A DNA stretch of 64,000 nt from Leptothoe sp034932105. Its GTDB lineage: Bacteria; Cyanobacteriota; Cyanobacteriia; Phormidesmidales; Phormidesmidaceae. The position numbers and the translations under genes were made by a program. This document shows, piece by piece, positions 50,069 to 60,200 of this stretch (the first letter of the stretch is position 1; every line of letters starts with the position of its first letter). The stretch covers positions 124,001 to 188,000 of the forward strand of contig NZ_JAYGIG010000001.1 of the NCBI RefSeq assembly GCF_034932105.1, given 5' to 3'. The notes under the pieces are model-generated. The model saw nothing but the letters and a program-made list of their open reading frames with translations. It did not search any database and was not told the origin of the DNA.

Positions 50069-51007
50069 CTAAATCACGGGCTTAATCGGCACCGGCTGAC
50101 CATTGGCAGCCCTTTCAAAGGATACATGGCTCAGACTGGACGAAAGATCCGGCAGCTGATGCAGGCGAATCAGCTGGGCCAGCATTGCTTTGAGCTGGGT
50201 GCGGGGCACAATTTTGTCAACAAAACCATGATTTAGCAAATATTCTGCGGTTTGAAAGTCATCGGGTAGCTTTTCCCGCAGGGTTTGTTCCACTACTCGA
50301 CGCCCTGCAAAGCCAATGTTGGCCTTGGGTTCTGCCAAAATAATATCGCCTAACATGGCAAAACTCGCGGTTACACCTCCCGTGGTTGGATGGGTCAAAA
50401 CCGGTATGTAGAGCAAACGATGATCGCGATGCTGTTCTAGAGCAGCGGAAATTTTAGCCATTTGCATCAGACTCAACATGCCTTCCTGCATGCGAGCCCC
50501 GCCAGATGCGCAAATAATCACCACGGCCAAACGAGACGCCGTCCCATGTTCAATCAAACGAGTGAGCTTTTCGCCCACCACCGACCCCATACTGCCGCCC
50601 ATGAAGCGAAAATCCATCACCCCGAGGGCCACACTTTCACCGTTGATCTGACCAATGCCAGTTTGCACGCCATCATTCAGCTTGGTTTTATGTTGCATAT
50701 CCCGCAGCCGATCACTATAGGCTTTGCGATCGCGAAATCGTAACGGATCCTTAGGGGTAATGGTCTGATCCAGAGGCTGCCAAGTATCTGCGTCGATCAA
50801 TTGCTCTATCCGCTGATCGCTAAAGACACGATAGTGGTGCCCGCACTCTGGGCAAACCATCTGGTTGGCCTTCAGATCCTTGGTATAGGTTAAAACCCCG
50901 CACTCGTCGCACTTTGTCCAGAGACCATCCGCAATTTCTCGCTCCTGATGATCGGGGCTAATGGGGTTTTCTTTTTTACGATTTGCAAACCAATCAAAGA
51001 GGGACAT
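50069..51007 (-). CDS. accD: Acetyl-CoA carboxylase carboxyltransferase subunit beta
   Basis: AccD with AccA transfers the carboxyl group from carboxybiotin to acetyl-CoA, making malonyl-CoA for fatty acids. The N-terminal zinc ribbon is C..C (KCDECG) and C..C (VCPECG), followed by the crotonase-like domain with VVIICASGGARMQEGMLSLMQMAK and LTHPTTGGVTASFAMLGD. The preferred start is the ATG at 51007 (MSLFDWF), which gives 312 residues; the frame opens at 51070. It lies downstream of the prepilin peptidase gene on the same strand with a gap of about 90 bases. Confidence 0.95.
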   Translation of the reverse strand: MSLFDWFANRKKENPISPDHQEREIADGLWTKCDECGVLTYTKDLKANQMVCPECGHHYRVFSDQRIEQLIDADTWQPLDQTITPKDPLRFRDRKAYSDRLRDMQHKTKLNDGVQTGIGQINGESVALGVMDFRFMGGSMGSVVGEKLTRLIEHGTASRLAVVIICASGGARMQEGMLSLMQMAKISAALEQHRDHRLLYIPVLTHPTTGGVTASFAMLGDIILAEPKANIGFAGRRVVEQTLREKLPDDFQTAEYLLNHGFVDKIVPRTQLKAMLAQLIRLHQLPDLSSSLSHVSFERAANGQPVPIKPVI

Positions 51008-51098
51008 AGACCCTGTTCTCGATACGTAGTGTTTCTCAATCCTACCGGCTTGCCCATCCCCCTGGCGCAAATCCCATCGATTTTATCGCCGCCATAAA

Positions 51099-51908
51099 TT
51101 ACCCATTGCCTCCAAAGAAGAGGTTCAAATAGCCTTGTACCAAGGCATTGCCAAAAAATAAGCTAATTCCTGCCCCGAAGGCTAAAAATGGCCCAAAGGG
51201 AATATGCTGTCGACGTTCTAGACAACCGAGGGACATTCCCAGAACACCCACTAAGGCCCCTAGTAAAGACGCTAGCAAAATCGTCAGCAACAACCCCTGC
51301 CACCCTAACCAGGCCCCTACCATGGCGGCCAGTTTACCATCCCCCCCGCCCATGGCAGGCTGGCCCATGGCCACCGCCCCTAGTAAACCAATGGCATCGA
51401 ACAACCACAGACCCAAAATACTGGCAGCCATACTAGCCACCAAGGCTGAAATCACCGTTTGATGAGCCGCTGCAGCTAAGCACCCTTGGGCCAACCAACC
51501 GAAACACACACCCGACGTCGTTAGCACATTGGGCAAGGTAAGGGTATCCAGATCAATTAAGGTGAGGGCCACCAGCCAACTCCCCAACCCCCAATAAAAA
51601 GGAGTCTCCAGACTCCAACCAAATCGCAAAAATAGGGCGACAAACAATAGCCCACTGAACAATTCCACCAAGGGATATCGAGGGGATATGGCCGCTCGAC
51701 AATAGCGACAGCGGCCTCGCAACCAGACCCAACCGAAGACGGGTACATTGTCATAGGGCTTTAACCGCGTCAAGCAGCGGGGACAACGGGACGGTGGCGA
51801 CAGTAATGAAATCCCTGCTGGTAAACGATAAACCACGACATTTAGAAAACTGCCAATGGAGGCCCCTAGCCCAAAGATCAGCCCCCAGGGCAGCCAATTC
51901 TCTAACAT
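51099..51908 (-). CDS. pilD: Type IV prepilin peptidase / methyltransferase
   Basis: PilD cuts the leader of type IV prepilins and methylates the new N-terminus, so it is needed for pili, phototaxis and DNA uptake. It is 269 residues with about eight helices. The cytosolic loop carries two Cys pairs (CPRC and CRYC), and the aspartyl protease sites are LIDLDTLTLPN and MGGGDGKLAAMVG. GASIGSFLNVVVYRLP near the start is a strong family match. The gene starts five bases after the end of the 105-residue upstream gene, suggesting coupling. Confidence 0.95.
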   Translation of the reverse strand: MLENWLPWGLIFGLGASIGSFLNVVVYRLPAGISLLSPPSRCPRCLTRLKPYDNVPVFGWVWLRGRCRYCRAAISPRYPLVELFSGLLFVALFLRFGWSLETPFYWGLGSWLVALTLIDLDTLTLPNVLTTSGVCFGWLAQGCLAAAAHQTVISALVASMAASILGLWLFDAIGLLGAVAMGQPAMGGGDGKLAAMVGAWLGWQGLLLTILLASLLGALVGVLGMSLGCLERRQHIPFGPFLAFGAGISLFFGNALVQGYLNLFFGGNG

Positions 51909-51913
51909 TCGCC

Positions 51914-52231
51914 CTAGTGTAGACCAGGCTCAAGCTGGGTTAACGGAATAAAGCTTTCGTGGGGGAGAAGCACGGGCTTAGGGCCAAAAATCAGTTTGCC
52001 TCGTCGGGTTGTGCGACCAATGGCCACCCCAATGGGCCGTTCCATGACCTCAGGGTGCACTTCATAATAGGTGCGATAAATGTGGCGAGCGGACCTAAGT
52101 AATGCGGGGTCTACCATGGACGATGGGGACCGTAAATTGAGCGGACTACGCTGAATACCGGTTGCCATCACGCTGGGATGTACCGCCGCCTCACTATGGT
52201 TAACGTACTCTGGCCGTTGTAAAGATGACAC
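51914..52231 (-). CDS. Conserved cyanobacterial hypothetical protein upstream of pilD
   Basis: A 105-residue basic protein with no signal or membrane segment. The stretch PALLRSARHIYRTYYEVHPEV followed by GVAIGRTTRRGKLIFGP looks conserved and not random, but I do not recognise a family. It has a GTG start at 52231 with GGGAG about nine bases upstream. It lies directly before pilD with only five bases between, which points to a shared transcript. Confidence 0.6.
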   Translation of the reverse strand: MSSLQRPEYVNHSEAAVHPSVMATGIQRSPLNLRSPSSMVDPALLRSARHIYRTYYEVHPEVMERPIGVAIGRTTRRGKLIFGPKPVLLPHESFIPLTQLEPGLH

Positions 52232-52547
52232 GACTGAATACTCCCTTTTGCTGGATAAATAGGTTGAACTGCATGGGTGACTGCAAAATCACCGTTCTTG
52301 TCGTGGACTAGGTTGTGGACTAGGTGGATCTGTGCTGAAGATACCCCATGGCCGCAGCTAATAACTGTAACTTGTTGTCAAAATCTTGAGGATTCTACCT
52401 GAGATGTCCTCAGATATCCCCAGATGCAATATCCCCAGATATAACCTTTAGGGTCCATCACCCAGCACTGCTCAGTACAATAATACTAGCTGCCATGGAT
52501 GGATTATGCCAAGGATGCTCCCCCCGGCTAATGTACCGCAACCAAGC
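52232..52547. other. Intergenic region between leuB and the pilD unit
   Basis: About 315 bases without a gene. It carries small direct repeats: GTGGACTAGGTT/G (52303-52326, 12 bp in tandem) and ATATCCCCAGAT twice nearby (around 52415-52445). No clear hairpin or promoter is seen. Confidence 0.45.
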
Positions 52548-53627
52548 CTAATTTAAAGCTTGCAGCAGGGCTTGGCCCATGGCTTTGCACCCCACCGCCG
52601 TCATCCCTTCGGCCATAATGTCCCCGGTGCGGTAGCCCTGGTCTAGGACATGGTTCACAGCAGTTTCAATCATCGCCGCCCCTTGGGGCTGGTTCAACCC
52701 ATAGCGCAGCATCATGGCGGCGCTGAGCACCTGGGCCAGGGGATTGGCTTTATCCTCGCCAGCAATATCTGGAGCAGACCCATGGACCGGCTCAAATACA
52801 CCCGGACCAGTGGCCCCTAAACTGGCTGAGGGCAACATGCCAATACTCCCTGTGAGCATCGCCGCTGCATCGGACAAAATATCTCCGAATAGGTTACCCG
52901 TGACAATGGTGTCAAATTGTTTGGGCCAGCGCAGCAGCTGCATGGCCGCATTATCCACGTACATATGGCTCAGTTCCACATCACTGTAATCGCTGGCCAG
53001 GGCGGTAATGCGATCGCGCCATAGTTGCGAAACCTCCAACACATTGGCTTTATCTACCGAGCACAGACGGCCCTGGCGCTTTTGGGCCGCCTCAAAGGCC
53101 ACCCGACCAATGCGATCAATTTCAGACCCGGTATAGACCATGGTGTTAAATCCCCGCTGATCGCCATCGGCGTCAAACACTCCCCGGGGTTGACCAAAGT
53201 AGATGCCTCCGGTCAGTTCCCTTACCACCATAATGTCCACCCCTTCAACCACATCGCGCTTGAGGGAGGAAGCATCGATCAACTGGGGCAGAATGGTGGC
53301 CGGTCGCAGATTGGCAAACAGACCTAGACCAGCCCGCAGCCCCAACAAACCGGTTTCCGGGCGTTGGGCTCGGGGGAGTGAGTCCCACTTGTAGCCGCCG
53401 ATGGCCGCTAACAGTACTGCATCACTCTGCCGACAGATTTCTAGGGTTTCCTGGGGCAGCGGATTGCCGGTGGCATCAATGGCACAACCACCCATGGGTG
53501 CTTCAGTAAATACAAACTGTAGATCTAGCTTGGCACCGACCGCGTTGAGGACATCAACGGCAACCGCTATGATTTCAGGACCAATGCCATCGCCGGGGAG
53601 GAGGGTAATACGGAACTGCTGGGTCAT
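52548..53627 (-). CDS. leuB: 3-isopropylmalate dehydrogenase
   Basis: LeuB oxidatively decarboxylates 3-isopropylmalate in leucine synthesis, using NAD. ITLLPGDGIGPEI at the start, LLGLRAGLGLFANLRP, and VRELTGGIYFGQPRG hold the substrate-binding Arg and Glu. The metal-site Asp region DNAAMQLLRWPKQFDTIVTGNLFGDILSDAAAML and GSAPDIAGEDKANPLA are also present. 359 residues is usual. The gene is alone, with no leuA/C/D nearby, which is usual in cyanobacteria. Confidence 0.96.
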   Translation of the reverse strand: MTQQFRITLLPGDGIGPEIIAVAVDVLNAVGAKLDLQFVFTEAPMGGCAIDATGNPLPQETLEICRQSDAVLLAAIGGYKWDSLPRAQRPETGLLGLRAGLGLFANLRPATILPQLIDASSLKRDVVEGVDIMVVRELTGGIYFGQPRGVFDADGDQRGFNTMVYTGSEIDRIGRVAFEAAQKRQGRLCSVDKANVLEVSQLWRDRITALASDYSDVELSHMYVDNAAMQLLRWPKQFDTIVTGNLFGDILSDAAAMLTGSIGMLPSASLGATGPGVFEPVHGSAPDIAGEDKANPLAQVLSAAMMLRYGLNQPQGAAMIETAVNHVLDQGYRTGDIMAEGMTAVGCKAMGQALLQALN

Positions 53628-53703
53628 GGAGGCTTATTTCAAGAGCTGAGGTGATCGAAACATCATATTGTATGCATGGTGCAGCATTGGAAACGAGGGA
53701 GCC

Positions 53704-54330
53704 ATGGGTGACTACATTTATCTTCATGGGTTCGCGTCTGGACCACAGTCTTATAAGGGCCAGTGGTTGCGATCGCACTTCCAGCTCCAGGGGCTTGACC
53801 TGCAGCTGATGGATTTAAACCAAGGGGACTTTGCCCACCTCACCCTGACCCGCCAGATCAACCAAGTGATGAGCCAACTCCAGGGGCCCACCACGTTGAT
53901 CGGCTCTAGCCTAGGCGGCCTGACAGCAGCTTGGGTTGCCCAGCAGTCCACCCACATCCAGCAGTTGATCTTACTCGCCCCGGCGTTTCAGTTTTTGAAG
54001 CAGTGGTTGCCGCGTCTCGGCCCAGGACAACTCCAACAGTGGGAAACCAGCGGCTGGTTATCGGTCTACCACTATGGTTGGCAACGCCAAGAGCGCCTAC
54101 ACCACCAATTTCTCACCGACGCTCAAGGCTATGACGACACCCAGCTCAATCGGCCGGTACCCACCCTCATCCTCCATGGTCAGCGCGACGAGGTCATTCC
54201 CCTCCAAGCTAGCCAACGCCATGCAGCCCATCGTCCTTGGATCACACTGCAGACCCTAGACACGGATCATGGCATGGCCGATGGCATGGAGGAAATCGGG
54301 CCATCAATCACGGATTTTTGTCAGCGGTAA
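53704..54330 (+). CDS. YqiA-like alpha/beta hydrolase (esterase)
   Basis: A 208-residue esterase-fold protein. The opening YIYLHGFASGPQSYKGQWL is the YqiA family oxyanion region, the nucleophile is Ser in GSSLGGLTAAW, and the late Asp and His are RDEVIPL and DTDHGM. E. coli YqiA hydrolyses short acyl esters with no firm physiological role; the cyanobacterial homologue is not characterised. I start at ATG 53704 with GAGGGAG upstream; the frame opens at 53668. It is divergent from leuB by about 75 bases and is followed by a HisC-like gene on the same strand. Confidence 0.87.
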   Translation: MGDYIYLHGFASGPQSYKGQWLRSHFQLQGLDLQLMDLNQGDFAHLTLTRQINQVMSQLQGPTTLIGSSLGGLTAAWVAQQSTHIQQLILLAPAFQFLKQWLPRLGPGQLQQWETSGWLSVYHYGWQRQERLHHQFLTDAQGYDDTQLNRPVPTLILHGQRDEVIPLQASQRHAAHRPWITLQTLDTDHGMADGMEEIGPSITDFCQR

Positions 54331-54372
54331 AAATGGCACAATAAAGACCCCCTAACGCCTATTGTTTTGCCC

Positions 54373-55476
54373 ATGCTGCCCTTCCTGCGTGCTGATCTTG
54401 CTAATCTCAACGCCTATCAGCCCCATCCACCCATTCCAGAGCCCTACGATCAGCTCGATACCAATGAAAGCCCTATTGACTTACCAGCTGAGATCAAAGC
54501 TGCCCTAGCCCAGCATTATCAACAAACCATCGCCGCTAATCGCTATCCAGATGGGGGACATCGGAATCTAAAACAGGCCATCGCTGGCTATGTATCAGAA
54601 TCAGGGGCTGGCGCGACGGCAGACCATATATCCGTGGGCAACGGTTCCGATGAGCTCATTCGGTCGTTACTAATTGCCACGGCCATTAACAATGGCGCAA
54701 TTTTGGTGGCGAGCCCTACCTTTTCCATGTACGGCATTTTGGCTCAAACCCTAGGCATTCCGGTCATAGACGTGGGTCGCACGGATGACTTCCGAGTCAA
54801 TTTAGACATGGCCCAAACGGCCATCCAGGAAAATGCCATCCGGGTTGTCTTTATGGTGCATCCCAACTCCCCCACGGCCAATGCCCTGAGCCAGGCTGAA
54901 ATTGACTGGCTCCGACAGCTACCTCAGGATGTGCTGGTGGTGATCGATGAAGCCTACTTTGAATTTAGCCAGCAAACCCTAGTGGCCGATAGCCTCAATC
55001 GTAGTAACTGGGTGGTACTGAGGACATTTTCTAAAGCGTTTCGCCTCGCGGCCCATCGGGTGGGCTATGCAGTGGCCCAGCCAGAGCTGATTGAAGCCCT
55101 GGAAAAAGTTCGGTTGCCCTACAATTTACCCAGCTTTTCCCAGGCAGCGGCCCTCACCGCCCTCAGCTATCGCCCAGCCCTATTGGCTGCGTTGGAAATC
55201 ACGATGGCAGAACGGCAAACCATGACCCATTGGCTACGATCACAACCCGCTCTGAGCCCATGGCCTAGCGCAGCTAATTTTATCTACTGCCGCCTAAGTC
55301 ATAAGGGGTTGGCCCAATTTGGACTAGAGCAGGCGGAGGGCTTACATCACATCTTTACCACCCTACGCCAGCAAGGTACTTTGATTCGATTGACGGGGGG
55401 TGGCCTCCGCATCAGCCTAGGCACACCGGAGGAAAATCAACGCACCAGAACAAATTTAGAAAATATTCTCGGCTGA
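54373..55476 (+). CDS. hisC: Histidinol-phosphate aminotransferase-like enzyme
   Basis: A PLP aminotransferase of 367 residues, class I/II. GSDELIRSLL, SPTFSMYGIL, HPNSPTAN, DEAYFEF and the Schiff-base Lys in RTFSKAFRLAAHRVGYA match HisC closely, and the C-terminal IRLTGGGLRISLGTPEEN is also typical. HisC converts imidazole acetol phosphate to histidinol phosphate in histidine synthesis. Some paralogues act on aromatic amino acids, so the exact substrate is not proven. It begins at ATG 54373, which lies 42 bases after the esterase stop. No other his gene is nearby. Confidence 0.9.
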   Translation: MLPFLRADLANLNAYQPHPPIPEPYDQLDTNESPIDLPAEIKAALAQHYQQTIAANRYPDGGHRNLKQAIAGYVSESGAGATADHISVGNGSDELIRSLLIATAINNGAILVASPTFSMYGILAQTLGIPVIDVGRTDDFRVNLDMAQTAIQENAIRVVFMVHPNSPTANALSQAEIDWLRQLPQDVLVVIDEAYFEFSQQTLVADSLNRSNWVVLRTFSKAFRLAAHRVGYAVAQPELIEALEKVRLPYNLPSFSQAAALTALSYRPALLAALEITMAERQTMTHWLRSQPALSPWPSAANFIYCRLSHKGLAQFGLEQAEGLHHIFTTLRQQGTLIRLTGGGLRISLGTPEENQRTRTNLENILG

Positions 55477-55517
55477 GGTGACGGTGAAGGGCCGTTCTAA
55501 TCTATCGAGCCCCAATT

Positions 55518-56150
55518 CTAACTATCTAACCCCAAACGGACCCGCCGCACGGTCTGGGGTAAAACACCGACCATGAGAGCAAATGCCTCATTGGGCACGT
55601 TGTCAATGGTGCTTTTATCAAAATAAGTTTTGAACTGATCGAGGATCATTTGGGCCCGATCGGCGGAGCGAGGCTGATCGGTAAAGTTTTGGGTGAGGCG
55701 AATCCACTGCAAGCGAATTTTGAGGGCCTTTTGATGATCTGCGTGATCATCGGGCTCAATCAAAGACAGATTGCCCAGGGGAATAATTTTGTGGCAGCCC
55801 TGATCAAAATCACCACCCACAGCCGCACCGGGCCCGGCAAATTCTGCATAGAACTCGCGAAAAATAATCAGGCCGTTACGACGACGACTGTTAACGACCA
55901 GTAAATCGCCACGGTTTATTTTCTTAAGCAAGCTATCCACAGCTAAGGTTTCATTGACAGGCACATTGGAACTAGAACCGGAAGACTGCTTGGTGCGTTC
56001 AGCCCACCACTTCACCGTACTATCTTCTAGATGCATAGCATCACCGGGGGATAGCTTTGGTTGCACTGTAAACATGTGGGGACGTTTCCGGCCCAAGGGA
56101 CGAGCCGGAGATGAATAGAGTGGCAAGGGATTGGATTGAGCATCCATCAT
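55518..56150 (-). CDS. Conserved hypothetical protein
   Basis: A 210-residue soluble protein. The central block (VNETLAVDSLLKKINRGDLLVVNSRRRNGLIIFREFYAEFAGPGAA...) and the C-terminus FALMVGVLPQTVRRVRLGL look conserved. The latter resembles a helix-turn-helix recognition segment, suggesting DNA binding, but this is weak. No signal or membrane segment. I cannot name a family. It converges with hisC (about 40 bases between stops) and is followed upstream by a 290-base AT-rich intergenic stretch before the GNAT gene. Confidence 0.6.
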   Translation of the reverse strand: MMDAQSNPLPLYSSPARPLGRKRPHMFTVQPKLSPGDAMHLEDSTVKWWAERTKQSSGSSSNVPVNETLAVDSLLKKINRGDLLVVNSRRRNGLIIFREFYAEFAGPGAAVGGDFDQGCHKIIPLGNLSLIEPDDHADHQKALKIRLQWIRLTQNFTDQPRSADRAQMILDQFKTYFDKSTIDNVPNEAFALMVGVLPQTVRRVRLGLDS

Positions 56151-56440
56151 GTTAGAGAGTCTACCTAGGGCTAAGGTAATCCAGACTAATTACTCTTACT
56201 GTGAACGAACACTATAAATTAGTGCACCAAATCAGCTGAGTTTTATACAGTCTTTGATCGTTACCCGTCCCTCCTCATACACACTACATAAAAAATAATA
56301 TTTATCAGGAGGATATGGATATTTTCACGGTATAAGGGGTGAGAAACATTGTATCGAAAGTGCAGTAGGACTATCGACACTACTTAGTTACTCCGCTTTT
56401 AATATTCTCTAGGAAATTACTAATCCAAGTAATTAAATAT

Positions 56441-57070
56441 TTAGAAAAATAGCTCTTTCACCATCATTTGCCGTCGTCGCCACGGCGACTTGCCACAGAC
56501 TTGATAGCCAGTTTTTTGGTATAGGGCAATGGCCCACAGATTATCAGTGGCAACATGGAGATACAACTGCCGATATCCCCAGGTTTTCGCGATGGACTCA
56601 CAGGCAATGAGCATTTGCTGGGCTAACCCCCGGCGGCGGTGGTGATAGTCGACGGCGACATTGGCAATATAGGGTCGGCGAGGCTGTAGCGGCTGCCAAA
56701 ATTGCGATCGCAATGAGATCTCCAACGTCCCGACAATTTCCGCCCTACTAGCTCCACCCGTCTCACCGAACCGGCCAGGACCACCCGTCGCCCTAGACTC
56801 AACAGCAACATTAGGAGTAGCCGCAGCGCCAGCAGCCTGATTGACCACCACCAGACACCCATACTGATGGGGTGAGGTGTTCAGACGGCGCTTAATATCT
56901 TCCTGAATACCGAGGCGCATGAGGGGATACAGCCAAGGATTAAAGCGCCGTTCGGGGTAAAAACTCGTCAGCAGCAGCTCACATAATTGGGCTAGATCTG
57001 CGGGATGGGCAGACCTGATTCGATAGTCTTTGGGCAACGTATTAGCCCGATCCCAGTTGAATCTGAACAT
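56441..57070 (-). CDS. GNAT family N-acetyltransferase
   Basis: A 209-residue acetyl-CoA-dependent acetyltransferase. Motif A is the block VAVDYHHRRRGLAQQMLIACE, where RRRGLA binds the acetyl-CoA pyrophosphate. LHVATDNLWAIALYQKTGYQVCG is the conserved B region. The N-terminus (IRSAHPADLAQLCELLLTSF) begins the fold. An insert of about 30 residues rich in Gly and Ala (near AAGAAATPNVAVE...) lies between strands and is not expected in the family. The acceptor could be a protein N-terminus or Lys, or a small molecule; related plastid-type GNATs act on proteins. The substrate is not determined. Confidence 0.88.
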   Translation of the reverse strand: MFRFNWDRANTLPKDYRIRSAHPADLAQLCELLLTSFYPERRFNPWLYPLMRLGIQEDIKRRLNTSPHQYGCLVVVNQAAGAAATPNVAVESRATGGPGRFGETGGASRAEIVGTLEISLRSQFWQPLQPRRPYIANVAVDYHHRRRGLAQQMLIACESIAKTWGYRQLYLHVATDNLWAIALYQKTGYQVCGKSPWRRRQMMVKELFF

Positions 57071-57263
57071 GGTGAGCGGTTAAGCAGCGTGGGAACTCTG
57101 GATAGGGGCATTCAACCAGGAAATGTCCAGATCGGAAGCGATGGCATCTGACCTGATTCCGGCCATTAATTGCATCTAATGGCATCTGGGTCCAAGGGCG
57201 CACTACATATTTTCTACAATCAATTCTTCATTTCCGAGGTCGGTTAACGACACAACAGGGTGC

Positions 57264-60200
57264 ATGGCTAGCCAAAAGCACAATCAACAAATATCTCCAT
57301 CCAAACTCAAGATTTTAGTTGTCGACGACGAACCCCACAACTTAGATCTCCTCCAACGCACCTTTTATCGAGAATTTCAAGTATTACGGGCTGACAGTGG
57401 CCAGGCCGCCCTGACGAGTTTAGCCCAGCATCCCGATACAGCAGCGATTATTTCGGATCAGCGCATGCCCAGCATGAGCGGCACGGAGCTGCTGGTACAG
57501 GTGGCAAACCAATATCCCAACATCATTCGGATGATCTTGACCGGTTATACCGATGTGGCCGACCTGGTGGAAGCCATCAATGCAGGTAAGGTCTTTAAAT
57601 ACATTACTAAACCTTGGGAAGAAAAGGATCTGAGGGACATTGTCCACCAGGCCATAGACACCCACTTACTGCTCAAATCGCGCACCCAAGAACTGGATCA
57701 GCTTCTAGAGCAAGAAACCCTGCTCAACGAAATGACCCACACCATCCACAGTGCCGCAACATCTGAGGAGATGCTGGCCTTGATTGTCCGTACGCTGGGG
57801 ACAGCATTTGAGGTTGATTATTGCGTCCTGCGGCCCCTCTACAATTTATCTAACTCTACCCAGCTCTGTTGGACCTACCAGACGGCCTCGGCTCCCCCCA
57901 TGGAGGAGAGCACCTTGGCGGCAACAGCCATGGAAACAGACAGTATCCAGGTGATTCAAGCCTCGGATGGCCCTCACCCCGATGTCACCCACCAGGCCGC
58001 CTATGAAATCTTAGCGCCCCATTCCAGCCTGCTCATACCGCTCATCAGCAAGCGCGAACCCCTAGCCATCTTGGCCCTGCACCATTGTCAGCACCCCAAA
58101 CCTTGGAGCCCCAGGGCGATCAAACAGCTCAAAACCTTAACGGATCAAGCGGCCCTGGCCCTGGCCCAAACATGGACCCATGAGCGGGTGCAGGCCTTAG
58201 CTCAGCGGGAGGTTTTGATTAACACCATTACCCAAGCCATCCACGGCAGCTTAGAACCCCAGCAGATTTTTTCGGCTATCACCCAAAAACTAGGCCAGGC
58301 CCTTGAGACCGACGGCTGTGCGATTTCCCTATGGACCCAGGCAGATGACTATGTCGACTGTGTGGGCCTGTACGACGCTCACCAAGCTCACATGCTGAAC
58401 CGACCAAAATCCCAGGTCAAAATCCGGGACAATCCGTTGTTGCAAGAACTGTTGACGAGTAAGTCTCCGGTGGTGCTGGATGACATGTCCGCACCTACTG
58501 ACAAGCCAACGCCACCGACAGGCTCACCGGAAGATCTACCGTTTCAGGTGAAAGCCGCCGCCCTGCTGCTAGTGCCCCTGATTACCGATGGGCAGATTAT
58601 CGGTAGCATTAGCCTCCGGCAATCCCAGCCTCGACGCTGGCATATGGAAGAAATCAACTTGGCCCAAGCGGTGGCGAACCAGGCAGCCATTGCCGTACAG
58701 CAGGCGCGGCTTTACCAGACCACCCGGCAACAGGCGGAACAATTATTAGCCTTAGATAAACAAAAAACCACCTTCTTTCAGAATATTTCCCACGAGTTTC
58801 GCACCCCCCTCACCCTGACCATTGGTCCGTTAGAGTCGGCGGTGGAGCAGGGTACGGGACTCCCCCTGGAGCAGTCGGTGATTGCCCTGCGGAATTCACG
58901 GCGGTTACTACGCCTCGTCAACCAACTGCTCGATCTGCAGCGTTTGGATGCGGGGCAAATGCAGGCCACCTTCTACCCCTGTGACTTTGCTCTGCTGGTG
59001 AGGACTGTGGCGGAATCCTTCCAGGCCTATTGCGATCGCAAACACATTCGCCTCACCACCCAAATTCAGCCCTGTCCATCGGTTTTCTTGGACCTCGAAA
59101 AATTTGACAAGGTGCTGTACAACATCCTGTCCAACGCAGTGAAATTCACCCCGGCAGAGGGCTCAATTCAAATCACCCTCAACACCTTTGAAAAAAACTG
59201 CTACCTAGAAATCGAAGATACCGGCATTGGCATTCGCAAGGAACAGCTACCCCATATTTTCGAACGCTTTCAACAGGCCGATGGCTCCGCCAGCCGCACC
59301 CATGAGGGTACCGGGCTAGGCCTGGCCCTGGTGAAAGAACTGGTGGAACTACATGGCGGAGATGTACGGGTATCGTCCGTCTATGGAGCCGGTACCCTAT
59401 TCACGGTGGAACTGCCCATCGGAGCGGACCATCTGCCCGCCGACCGGGTGAGCCATACCGTTCGCACCCTAGAGCAACAGAGGGCAGCGGTGGAACTGGC
59501 CGATCTGCATCACGAAGTGGCCCCCCATGAAACAGAAGATCGCCCCATAGCCCCCACCTCAGCCATGGCCCCCATCGACGCCCCCATGTGCCCGTTGCCC
59601 AACACCCCCATTGATCCCACAGGGGCCAATATCCTCGTCGTTGACGATAATCCAGATTTACGCAGTTATGTCGCCAGTATCCTGCAACGCCAGGGCCATC
59701 GAATTAGCACCGCCCACAACGGCGCTGCGGGGTTAGAAGTGGCAAGACAGATCCAACCCCAGCTGATTATTACGGACCTGATGATGCCCCAGGTATCGGG
59801 TCTAGAACTGATCCAGCAAGTACGCCTCGAGCCACAGCTCCAGGGCATCCCGATTATTTTGCTCACGGCCAATGTGGATGATGACATCCGCCTAGAAGGC
59901 ACGGAAAAAGGGGCCGATGCCTATATCTCCAAGCCATTTAAAGATCGAGAACTGTTGGCGGAGGTGCGGAATTTATTGGCCCTCAAGGCCAATGAACGCA
60001 AGGTGATGGAACTCAACGAGTATCTGACAAACTCCGTTCTGAAAAGATTTTTACCGGCTGCCCTAGTGAAAAAAGCCGCCCAGGGGACTCTGCAGCTCCA
60101 ACTCACCCCAGAGCCCCGATTGGTGACCGTTCTATTTAGCGACATTGTGGGGTTTACCCAGCTGTCCAATACGCTGCGATCTCGCCGAGTGGCCCAGCTG